A DNA stretch of 24,517 nt from JALYJZ01 sp964476895 (GTDB lineage: Bacteria; Patescibacteriota; SICC01): positions 1 through 24,517 of the forward strand of contig CAYZCS010000008.1 in NCBI GenBank assembly GCA_964476895.1. Direction: 5' to 3'. Within the stretch, counting starts at the first letter, position 1, and every line of letters begins with the position of its first letter. Positions 1-5,737 of this stretch are shown in pieces. Below the pieces are notes generated by a model that worked only from the letters and a program-made list of their open reading frames with translations, was not told the origin of the DNA and ran no database searches. A program made the translations under genes and the position numbers.

Positions 1-2
1 GC

Positions 3-764
3 CAGACGATCATCTCCGGCATGGGCGAGCTGCACCTCGAGGTGCTGGTCGACCGCATGAAGCGCGAGTTCAAGGTCGAGGCGAACATCGGCAAGCCCCA
101 GGTGGCGTACCGCGAGGCGATCAAGGCGACGGTCGAGCAAGAAGGCAAGTACGTCAAACAGACCGGCGGCCGCGGCCAGTACGGCCACGTGCACATCAAG
201 GTCGAGCCGCAGGAAGAGACCGGCGCGGGCAACGAGTTCGTGGACAAGATCAAAGGCGGCAAGATTCCGCGCGAGTACATCCCGAGCGTCCAACAGGGTG
301 CGCTGGAGACTCTCGACGGCGGCGTGCTCGCCGGCTATCCCGTGGTGGACACCAAGGTCACGCTCTACGACGGCTCCTACCACGAAGTGGACTCGAACGA
401 GATGGCGTTCAAGGTGGCCGGCTCGATGGCGGTCCGCGAGGCCGTCCGCAAGGCCAAGCCGTACCTCCTGGAACCGGTGATGAAGGTCGAGGTGACCACG
501 CCGGAGGACTTCATGGGCGACGTGATCGGCGACCTCAACTCCCGCCGCGGGCGCGTGGAAGGGATGGAAGAGCGCGGGGAAGCCAAGGTCGTGAAGGCAT
601 TCGTGCCGCTGGCGACGATGTTCGGCTATGCCACGGAGCTCCGCTCGATGACCCAGGGCCGCGCGGCCTACTCGATGGAGTTCGACCACTACGCCGAGGT
701 GCCGCGGCAGGTCGGCGACGAGATCATCGGCCAACGGGCACCGGCGAGCGCGAAAGAAGAGTAG
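3..764 (+). CDS. fusA: Elongation factor G, 3' part (domains III-V)
   Basis: EF-G is the GTPase that drives ribosomal translocation and, with RRF, ribosome recycling. The window opens inside the gene: the frame from base 3 reads QTIISGMGELHLEVL, a hallmark of EF-G domain III. It continues through domain IV (TGGRGQYGHVHIKVEP, the tip-proximal region with KVAGSMAVREA) and domain V (PEDFMGDVIGDLNSRRGRVEGM), ending in FDHYAEVP plus a short tail. About 253 residues are present; the GTPase domain and domain II lie upstream of the window. The family match is unambiguous. Normally tuf follows directly, but here two other genes intervene. A terminator-like hairpin lies 24 bases past the stop codon. 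Confidence 0.97.
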   Translation, partial: QTIISGMGELHLEVLVDRMKREFKVEANIGKPQVAYREAIKATVEQEGKYVKQTGGRGQYGHVHIKVEPQEETGAGNEFVDKIKGGKIPREYIPSVQQGALETLDGGVLAGYPVVDTKVTLYDGSYHEVDSNEMAFKVAGSMAVREAVRKAKPYLLEPVMKVEVTTPEDFMGDVIGDLNSRRGRVEGMEERGEAKVVKAFVPLATMFGYATELRSMTQGRAAYSMEFDHYAEVPRQVGDEIIGQRAPASAKEE

Positions 765-788
765 CTCCGACGCCACGCCGGCCCCGCA

Positions 789-812
789 CCCTTGACTGAA
801 GGGCTGTTTTTT
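789..812 (+). terminator. Rho-independent terminator-like hairpin after fusA
   Basis: CCCTT (789-793) and AAGGG (799-803) form a 5-bp stem with a GACTG loop, followed by CTG and six T residues (807-812). The stem is short, so termination may be partial. It overlaps the -35 element of the next promoter. Confidence 0.55.
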
Positions 813-820
813 GTTATGAT
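792..820 (+). promoter_or_regulatory. Sigma70-type promoter of the inserted nuclease-like gene
   Basis: TTGACT (792-797), a 17-bp spacer and TATGAT (815-820) give a near-consensus promoter. Transcription would start near 827, about 20 bases before the ATG at 847. The leader has no Shine-Dalgarno sequence. The -35 box lies inside the fusA terminator hairpin. Confidence 0.75.
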
Positions 821-846
821 TGAGCAATTTTTCCAGCTTCTCAATC

Positions 847-1629
847 ATGGCGGAACGCGAACACATACCAATACCGGTCGTTTCCGAGGCGGTGGAAACG
901 GGGGAGCAGGCTCCCGAACAGCCGCGCGAGCTCACGCGCGAGGACTTCGAGCACCGTGTCGAGGACATCGACCGGGCGTTCGAGTACGGCATGCTGCATG
1001 GCTGGTCGCAACGCAAGATCCATGCCGAGGCGTATCGAGGGTATGTCGTGGAAGCGGAGGATCCGCGTCTGGGGCGGTTTGCCGACTTGCTCTTGAACGC
1101 GGAAAACGCCGCCCGTGCCCAGCACGGGCTCGACCGGATGCAGGAGCAAGGCAAGCGCGGTACCGATGGCTACGAACGGATCAAGCGCGCGACGATCGGC
1201 TACAACCATCTGCTACGTGACGTGATCGCCGAGCAGCCGCGGCTCTTCAGCCGTGAGCAGCTGAGCCGGTGGCTCGAATCCTCGAGCGGAGATCGCACGT
1301 GGTCGGAACAGCTGATGCGGGGCATGGTCGCCGAGGTGGCGGTGGCGCAGCGGTTGGAGCACGTGCCCGGCGTCCGCGGCGTACGCTACAGCACGCCGGA
1401 AGAGGAACGTGAGGGAGTGGACGTGGTGGCGGAGCTGGCGGACGGCGAAGAGTGCCGGATCGACGTGAAGTTCGGCGACCGGCAGCGGCAGTCGGACGTC
1501 TACGCCGAGCCCGGCGGCATGGTCGTGCGGATCAATCCCCACGAGGTCGCCGGATTCGGGATCGCGCCCGGATCCCGCGAGGCCGTCAACCGCCGGCTGG
1601 AACGGGCCGTGACCCACCCGCGCGCCTGA
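847..1629 (+). CDS. Uncharacterised protein with a PD-(D/E)XK nuclease-like C-terminal domain
   Basis: A 260-residue soluble protein that I cannot assign to a named family. The first 30 residues are low complexity, residues 30-145 are charged and probably helical, and residues 155-230 carry a pattern typical of the PD-(D/E)XK nuclease fold: a helix with Glu163 (GMVAEVAVAQRLE), a strand with GVD (Asp192), then IDVKFG with Asp206 and Lys208 as the D-x-K pair. If functional it would be a metal-dependent DNA or RNA nuclease; the substrate is unknown. The ATG at 847 is chosen because the upstream in-frame TTG at 820 lies in the -10 box. Base composition resembles the neighbours. It sits between fusA and tuf, where no gene is normally found. 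The nuclease assignment is motif-level inference; a Holliday-junction-resolvase-like or restriction-like role is possible. Confidence 0.8.
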   Translation: MAEREHIPIPVVSEAVETGEQAPEQPRELTREDFEHRVEDIDRAFEYGMLHGWSQRKIHAEAYRGYVVEAEDPRLGRFADLLLNAENAARAQHGLDRMQEQGKRGTDGYERIKRATIGYNHLLRDVIAEQPRLFSREQLSRWLESSSGDRTWSEQLMRGMVAEVAVAQRLEHVPGVRGVRYSTPEEEREGVDVVAELADGEECRIDVKFGDRQRQSDVYAEPGGMVVRINPHEVAGFGIAPGSREAVNRRLERAVTHPRA

Positions 1630-1658
1630 TTGATTTTACAGCTTAGTTAAGCTACTAT
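1630..1658 (+). promoter_or_regulatory. Promoter for the small Cys/His protein, apparently leaderless
   Basis: TTGATT (1630-1635), a 17-bp spacer and TACTAT (1653-1658). A start 6-8 bases downstream falls at about 1664-1666, next to the ATG at 1668, so the transcript should have essentially no 5' leader. No Shine-Dalgarno sequence precedes the gene. Confidence 0.65.
1640..1653. promoter_or_regulatory. Palindrome inside the promoter spacer, possible operator
   Basis: AGCTTA and TAAGCT form a perfect 6-bp inverted repeat around a GT centre, lying between the -35 and -10 boxes and touching the first -10 base. There is no T-run after it, so a terminator is unlikely. A repressor operator is the simplest reading but is not proven. 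Confidence 0.45.
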
Positions 1659-1667
1659 CTCGTTACT

Positions 1668-2027
1668 ATGAGCGAACGGGAAATATTCGTGTCCTCCGAA
1701 CTGCGCGAGCCGGGATTACCGGCCGAGGCAGTCCGTGACGTCGTCGAACGACGGGCGGTGCCCGGCATGGGTTGCGCGTTCTCGATCGTCGATGTGTTGA
1801 AAGACAAGCCGGAGGATCCAGACCCCCTTCAGTCGTACGTGAACGAAGGGCCCGTCGACGTGACCCGCGACGGCCACCTGGTCGGCAGCGTGGACGACTT
1901 GCTGGACATGCTTGAGCCGCGCGAATATCGGGCGGTCGAGTCAGAGCATGTTGATTCGCTCCGGGGCCATGTCGATGCCTGTACGCCGTGTCAGTGGCGC
2001 GAGGCGGGGCTCGAGGGCAGGAACTGA
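1668..2027 (+). CDS. Small uncharacterised protein with a C-terminal H-x3-C-x2-C motif
   Basis: A 119-residue soluble protein with no recognised family over its full length. Residues 92-112 read ESEHVDSLRGHVDACTPCQW, giving His101-x3-Cys105-x2-Cys108. This spacing matches the zinc site of zf-HC2/ZAS-type anti-sigma domains, in which a further upstream His or Cys completes the site (His94 is available). There is no membrane segment after it, unlike most such anti-sigma factors. Residues 1-90 are acidic and include a repeated VDVT/VDDLLD pattern. It follows the nuclease-like gene by 38 bases but has its own promoter and the ATG appears leaderless. A zinc-binding regulator is a guess; a partner or inhibitor of the upstream protein is also possible. 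Confidence 0.75.
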   Translation: MSEREIFVSSELREPGLPAEAVRDVVERRAVPGMGCAFSIVDVLKDKPEDPDPLQSYVNEGPVDVTRDGHLVGSVDDLLDMLEPREYRAVESEHVDSLRGHVDACTPCQWREAGLEGRN

Positions 2028-2091
2028 CGTGGGTACCGGGCCCGACGGGGGACTGCCGGGAGCCAAACGGCGCCTGCATGCTCGCTCCCGC

Positions 2092-2121
2092 TTGCGTGCC
2101 TAGCGCACGCTTCGGTACAAT
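2092..2121 (+). promoter_or_regulatory. tuf promoter with an overlapping stem-loop
   Basis: TTGCGT (2092-2097), an 18-bp spacer and TACAAT (2116-2121), giving a leader of about 60 bases. GCGTGC (2094-2099) and GCACGC (2105-2110) form a 6-bp inverted repeat with a CTAGC loop, overlapping the -35 box and spacer. It may be an operator or a weak end signal for the preceding gene; no T-run follows directly. Confidence 0.6.
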
Positions 2122-2143
2122 CTTTAGAGTGCATACGTTTTTT

Positions 2144-2157
2144 CGCGTAAACACGCG
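2144..2157 (+). promoter_or_regulatory. Hairpin in the tuf 5' leader
   Basis: CGCGT (2144-2148) pairs with ACGCG (2153-2157) around an AAAC loop. It lies 16 bases before the Shine-Dalgarno sequence. It could stabilise the mRNA or influence initiation; no direct evidence. Confidence 0.35.
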
Positions 2158-2173
2158 ACGCATAAGCAATTAA

Positions 2174-2180
2174 GAGGAGG
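2174..2180 (+). promoter_or_regulatory. Strong Shine-Dalgarno of tuf
   Basis: GAGGAGG ends 7 bases before the tuf ATG at 2188, an ideal spacing. It stands out because many genes here start without a visible Shine-Dalgarno, in keeping with the very high expression expected of EF-Tu. Confidence 0.85.
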
Positions 2181-2187
2181 AAGCGTA

Positions 2188-3369
2188 ATGGCTGACAAAT
2201 TCGATCGCTCAAAGCCGCACCTCAACGTGGGAACCATCGGTCACGTCGACCACGGCAAGACCACGCTGACGGCGGCCATCACCAACGTCCTCTCGAAGAA
2301 GGGCGGCGGTAGCGCCCGGAAGTTCGAGGACATCGATAACGCGCCGGAAGAGAGGGAGCGCGGTATCACCATCGCCACGTCCCACGTGGAGTATGAATCC
2401 GACAAGCGGCACTATGCCCACGTCGACATGCCGGGTCACGCCGACTACGTGAAGAACATGATTACCGGTGCGGCGCAGGTCGACGCGGCGATCCTCGTGG
2501 TATCCGCGGCCGACGGCCCGATGCCTCAGACCCGTGAGCACGTCCTGCTGGCCCGCCAGGTCGGCGTGCCGAACATCGTGGTCTTCCTGAACAAGGCTGA
2601 CCAGGTGGATGACAAGGACCTCCTCGACCTCGTCGAGGAAGAAGTCCGCGAGCTCCTGACCAAGTACGAGTATCCCGGCAAGGACATCCCGATCGTCCGC
2701 GGTTCCGCGCTCAAGGCCCTCGAGGGCGACGCGGAGAACGAGAAGGCGATCGAGGAACTCGTCTCCAAGCTGGACGAGTACGTCGAGGATCCGAAGCGCG
2801 ACGTGGAGAAGGACTTCCTGATGCCCGTCGAGGACGTCTTCTCGATCAAGGGCCGCGGCACCGTTGCCACGGGCCGGATCGAGCAGGGCAAGGTCAAGGT
2901 CGGCGACGAGATCGAGATCGTCGGTATCCGCGACACCAGCAAGTCGGTGGTGACCGGCATCGAGATGTTCAACAAGTCGCTGGACGAAGGCCAGGCCGGT
3001 GACAACGCCGGTATCCTTCTCCGCGGCATCGAGCGGACGGACATCGAGCGCGGCCAGGTGCTGGCCAAGCCCGGTTCGATCACGCCGCACACCGAGTTCG
3101 ACGCCGAAGTCTACATCCTCAACAAGGATGAAGGCGGACGCCACACCCCGTTCTTCAAGGGCTACAAGCCGCAGTTCTACATCCGGACCACGGACGTGAC
3201 CGGCGAGGTCGAGCTGCCGGAAGGCACGGAGATGGTCATGCCCGGCGACACCATCAAGATGAAGGTCAAGCTGATCGCGCCGATCGCGATGGACCAGGGT
3301 CTCCGCTTCGCGATCCGCGAAGGCGGCAAGACCGTCGGCGCAGGAGTGGTGACGAACATCATCAAGTAA
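2188..3369 (+). CDS. tuf: Elongation factor Tu
   Basis: EF-Tu is the GTPase that delivers aminoacyl-tRNA to the ribosomal A site. At 393 residues it is full length. The GTPase domain shows the P-loop GHVDHGKT (18-25), switch I RERGITIATSHVEYE, DMPGH (80-84) with catalytic His84, NKAD (135-138) and SAL (173-175); the two beta-barrel domains follow and the protein ends in GAGVVTNIIK. NKAD replaces the common NKCD, so the familiar cysteine of the guanine-binding motif is absent; this should still bind GTP because Asn, Lys and Asp are kept. The gene has its own promoter, leader hairpin and strong Shine-Dalgarno, so it is probably transcribed independently of fusA. Confidence 0.99.
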   Translation: MADKFDRSKPHLNVGTIGHVDHGKTTLTAAITNVLSKKGGGSARKFEDIDNAPEERERGITIATSHVEYESDKRHYAHVDMPGHADYVKNMITGAAQVDAAILVVSAADGPMPQTREHVLLARQVGVPNIVVFLNKADQVDDKDLLDLVEEEVRELLTKYEYPGKDIPIVRGSALKALEGDAENEKAIEELVSKLDEYVEDPKRDVEKDFLMPVEDVFSIKGRGTVATGRIEQGKVKVGDEIEIVGIRDTSKSVVTGIEMFNKSLDEGQAGDNAGILLRGIERTDIERGQVLAKPGSITPHTEFDAEVYILNKDEGGRHTPFFKGYKPQFYIRTTDVTGEVELPEGTEMVMPGDTIKMKVKLIAPIAMDQGLRFAIREGGKTVGAGVVTNIIK

Positions 3370-3380
3370 CGAATCAGGAT

Positions 3381-3404
3381 GGCCGGGCCCTCGCGGGCCC
3401 GGCC
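3381..3404 (+). terminator. Strong GC hairpin between tuf and rpsJ
   Basis: GGCCGGGCCC (3381-3390) and GGGCCCGGCC (3395-3404) form a perfect 10-bp stem with a TCGC loop, 12 bases after the tuf stop. There is no T-run (CCCCTAACT follows), so it is not a standard Rho-independent terminator. It may act as an mRNA 3' stabiliser for tuf, an attenuator or a processing site. Confidence 0.6.
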
Positions 3405-3421
3405 CCTAACTCACTCGCACC

Positions 3422-3745
3422 TTGGCAACCAAAGATTCCATCCAGCAAAAGATCCGCATCCGCCTGAAGGCGTATGACCACAAGGTCATCGACCAGTCGG
3501 TCCAGCAGATCATCCAGTCGACCGAGCGCTCCGGCGCGCAGGTAGTGGGTCCGATCCCGCTGCCCACGCACAAGGCGCGGTACACCGTGAACAAGTCGAC
3601 TAACATGCACAAGGACTCCCGCGAGCAGTTCGAGATCCGGACCCATAAGCGGTTGATCGAGATTCAGAATCCGACCCCCAAGACGATCGACGCGCTGATG
3701 AGTCTGAACCTCCCCGCAGGTGTAGACATCGAAATCAAGATGTAG
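3422..3745 (+). CDS. rpsJ: 30S ribosomal protein S10 (uS10)
   Basis: S10 binds the 3' major domain of 16S rRNA in the 30S head and doubles as NusE in antitermination. The 107-residue protein is the normal length; QQKIRIRLKAYDHKVIDQSV and GPIPLPTHKARYTVNKSTNMHKDSREQFE are family signatures. The start is TTG at 3422 (MATKDSIQQ); no ATG fits and no clear Shine-Dalgarno precedes it. With a strong hairpin just upstream and no obvious promoter between tuf and rpsJ, expression probably depends on readthrough from tuf, with the rare start codon tuning output. Confidence 0.96.
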   Translation: MATKDSIQQKIRIRLKAYDHKVIDQSVQQIIQSTERSGAQVVGPIPLPTHKARYTVNKSTNMHKDSREQFEIRTHKRLIEIQNPTPKTIDALMSLNLPAGVDIEIKM

Positions 3746-3793
3746 CCGTCCGCTGGCCGTGGCGCGTGAGCGCTTCCGGAGCCAAGACGGCAG

Positions 3794-3808
3794 GCCCCGT
3801 ACCGGGGC
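3794..3808 (+). promoter_or_regulatory. Small hairpin upstream of rplC
   Basis: GCCCCG (3794-3799) pairs with CGGGGC (3803-3808) around a TAC loop, 15 bases before the rplC ATG. It lies in the 78-bp rpsJ-rplC gap, one of the few gaps in the cluster. A translational control or processing role is possible; I saw no promoter here. Confidence 0.35.
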
Positions 3809-3823
3809 ATTGGTTTGAGCACA

Positions 3824-4687
3824 ATGAAGATCCTAATCGGCGAAAAAGTAGGAATGACGCAAGTCTTTGACACGGCCGGCAACGCCGTGGGGGCGACCGT
3901 ACTCAAGGTGTGGCCGAGCACCGTCGTGCGGCTCCGCACCAAGGAGCGGGACGGTTACGAGGCGATGCAGGTCGGGGCCGGGACCGCCAAGGAGAAGCGG
4001 GTCGGCAAGGCCGTGCTGGGCCAGACCAAGGGCACGGCGTACCGCATGTTGGCCGAATTCCCGAAGGCCTCGGATGACATCGCGGTCGGCGCGACGCTGG
4101 GTGCCGACCAGGTGGACTCGGGCGAGCTCGTGAACGTGACGTCGGTGTCCAAGGGGAAAGGCTTCCAGGGGACGATCAAGCGGCACAATTTCTCGCGCGG
4201 TCCGAAGACGCACGGTTCCCGCAACTACCGGGCGCCGGGTTCGATCGGCGGTACCGGCGCTTCCCGCGTGTTCCCGGGCCAGAAGATGCCGGGCCGGATG
4301 GGCAACGAACAGGTGACCACCCGCAACTTGGCCGTACTGAGCGTGGATACGGAGGAGGGCCTCCTGATCCTGCGCGGCGGCGTGCCGGGACCGCGCGGCA
4401 GCGTGGTGACGATCCGCGGCACGGGCGCCCAGACGAAGGTCCCGCCGGCACAGTCGGCGAAGCAGGACGAACCCGTGACCGACGACCAGCAGCCGCCGGT
4501 GGCAGACGAGACCGCGGCGCCGGCAGAGAAACCGAAGGCCGAACCGAAAGCCGAAGCGAAGGCGGAAACGCCCGCGGAAGCGCCGGAAGCCGAGGCATCG
4601 AAGGAGCAAGCCTCTAAGGCGGATGCCCGGGACGGTGCGAAACCCGACGACAAGGCGGGCAAGAAGGCCGACAAGGAGCAATCATGA
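3824..4687 (+). CDS. rplC: 50S ribosomal protein L3 (uL3) with long charged C-terminal tail
   Basis: L3 binds 23S rRNA near its 3' end, helps start 50S assembly and reaches toward the peptidyl transferase centre. From the ATG at 3824 it has 287 residues (MKILIGEKVGMTQVF). Residues 1-205 are a normal L3 with KGKGFQGTIKRHNFSRGPKTHGS (109-131) and FPGQKMPGRMGNEQVTT. Residues 206-287 form an added low-complexity tail rich in Ala, Glu, Lys and Pro, acidic in its first half, built of AEPKAEAKAE-like units; typical L3 ends near residue 210. An in-frame TTG at 3815 is a less likely start. It overlaps rplD by ATGA. Confidence 0.96.
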   Translation: MKILIGEKVGMTQVFDTAGNAVGATVLKVWPSTVVRLRTKERDGYEAMQVGAGTAKEKRVGKAVLGQTKGTAYRMLAEFPKASDDIAVGATLGADQVDSGELVNVTSVSKGKGFQGTIKRHNFSRGPKTHGSRNYRAPGSIGGTGASRVFPGQKMPGRMGNEQVTTRNLAVLSVDTEEGLLILRGGVPGPRGSVVTIRGTGAQTKVPPAQSAKQDEPVTDDQQPPVADETAAPAEKPKAEPKAEAKAETPAEAPEAEASKEQASKADARDGAKPDDKAGKKADKEQS

Positions 4688-5457
4688 GCGATACCAAGGG
4701 AATCCGGGTCGTGAACGCGAAAGGCGCGGCGCAGGCCAAGAAGTTGTCCGTGCCGTCCGCAGGCCTCTCCGATCAGAGCCTTGCCCGCGTACTCGTGGCG
4801 CAGCAGCAGAACGAGAACCGCAGCCGCCCGCTGACCAAGACCCGTGGCATGGTCCGCGGCGGCGGCGCCAAGCCATGGATGCAGAAGGGCACCGGCCGCG
4901 CCCGTGCCGGCTCCAACCGCTCCCCGATCTGGAAGGGCGGCGGCGTCACGTTCGGCCCGTCGGGCGAGCCGCGCCGCTACAAGCGGATCCCGCAGGCCGT
5001 GCGCCGGGCGGCCCGGGCGACGATCCTCGCCAAGCGGGCGGAGACGGGCAGCCTGGTGGTAATCGCCGGTACGCTTGGCCTGCAGAAGACCAAGGCCGCT
5101 TCCGTACTTCGGGAAAAGGTCGTGCCGACGGGGACCATCCTCGTGGTCGTCGCGCCGAAGGAGCTCGACCAGGTCTACGGCATCCGGAACCTCCGGAACT
5201 GCGACCTGACCACGACCGACGACCTCACCGCGGCGGACATCGCCCGGCCGGGGACGCTCGTCGTGACCGAAACGGCGTATCAGGCGCTGGTATCCGCCAT
5301 CCCGGCGAAGCCCAAGGCCGCCGCGAAGCCGGCCAGCCCCGCGAAATCGCCGGCGAAACGGCCGGCCCGGAAAACGGCCGCGGCGAAGCCCGCCAAGCCG
5401 GCTGCGAAGAAACCCGCTACCAAACCCGCTAAGCCCGCATCCAAGGAGCAGCGATGA
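4684..5457 (+). CDS. rplD: 50S ribosomal protein L4 (uL4) with basic C-terminal tail
   Basis: L4 lines the peptide exit tunnel and in some bacteria regulates the S10 operon. The 257-residue protein has the tunnel loop with TKTRGMVRGGGAKPWMQKGTGRARAGSNRSPIWKGGG near residues 51-87 and the globular domain up to about residue 206. Residues 207-257 are an extra Lys/Ala/Pro tail (KPAKPAAKKPATKPAKPA) resembling histone H1 tails. Typical bacterial L4 is about 200-210 residues. It is coupled to rplC and rplW by 4-bp ATGA overlaps. Having an acidic, Glu-rich stretch on L3 and a basic tail on L4 from adjacent genes is notable. Confidence 0.95.
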   Translation: MSDTKGIRVVNAKGAAQAKKLSVPSAGLSDQSLARVLVAQQQNENRSRPLTKTRGMVRGGGAKPWMQKGTGRARAGSNRSPIWKGGGVTFGPSGEPRRYKRIPQAVRRAARATILAKRAETGSLVVIAGTLGLQKTKAASVLREKVVPTGTILVVVAPKELDQVYGIRNLRNCDLTTTDDLTAADIARPGTLVVTETAYQALVSAIPAKPKAAAKPASPAKSPAKRPARKTAAAKPAKPAAKKPATKPAKPASKEQR

Positions 5458-5735
5458 GGCTGGTTCCCCACGTTTCCGAGAAGGGCGTCGGCGATGCGAA
5501 GCAGCGCGTCTACGCGTTCCGTGTCCCGCGGACGGCCGTGAAGCTTGAGGTCAAGCGGCAGGTCGAGGCGGTGTACGGGGTCACCGTCACGGGCGTCCGC
5601 ACGGTGATGCAGCCGTCGAAGACACGCCGACGCGGACGGAAGGGCGGAGGCAGCATCAATGGCCAGCGTCCCGGGTTCAAGAAGGCATACGTTACCCTGA
5701 AGGAAGGCGACACGATCAAGGATCTGAGCGCATAA
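5454..5735 (+). CDS. rplW: 50S ribosomal protein L23 (uL23)
   Basis: L23 sits at the tunnel exit and is the docking site for trigger factor and SRP. The 93-residue product is normal in length: a fold start (LVPHVSEKGVGDAKQRVYAFRVP), KLEVKRQVEAVYGVTVTGVRTV and the basic loop KTRRRGRKGGGSINGQRPGFKKAYVTL. The trigger-factor-contact Glu of E. coli would lie in the VSEKG loop; a Glu is present there. The start overlaps the rplD stop as ATGA, and rplB begins two bases after the stop. Confidence 0.94.
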   Translation: MRLVPHVSEKGVGDAKQRVYAFRVPRTAVKLEVKRQVEAVYGVTVTGVRTVMQPSKTRRRGRKGGGSINGQRPGFKKAYVTLKEGDTIKDLSA

Positions 5736-5737
5736 CC

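Noticed and set aside
820..846. TTG at 820 as an upstream start for the nuclease-like gene
   Set aside because: The TTG begins at the last base of the -10 hexamer and is upstream of the inferred transcript start; ATG at 847 is the first usable start.
1640..1653. The palindrome as a terminator of the nuclease-like gene
   Set aside because: The stem is short and A/T-rich, and no T-run follows it; it sits within a promoter spacer instead.
2028..2187. Small open frames in the gap before tuf
   Set aside because: They overlap the promoter and leader hairpins, lack ribosome-binding sites and show no family resemblance.
2209..3144. A 311-codon open frame on the - strand opposite tuf
   Set aside because: It mirrors the tuf codons and shows no independent homology, start signal or promoter.
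4623..5432. A 269-codon + strand frame across the rplC end and rplD
   Set aside because: It is out of frame with rplD, is low-complexity Arg/Gly/Pro, and conflicts with the clear ATGA-linked rplC-rplD pair.
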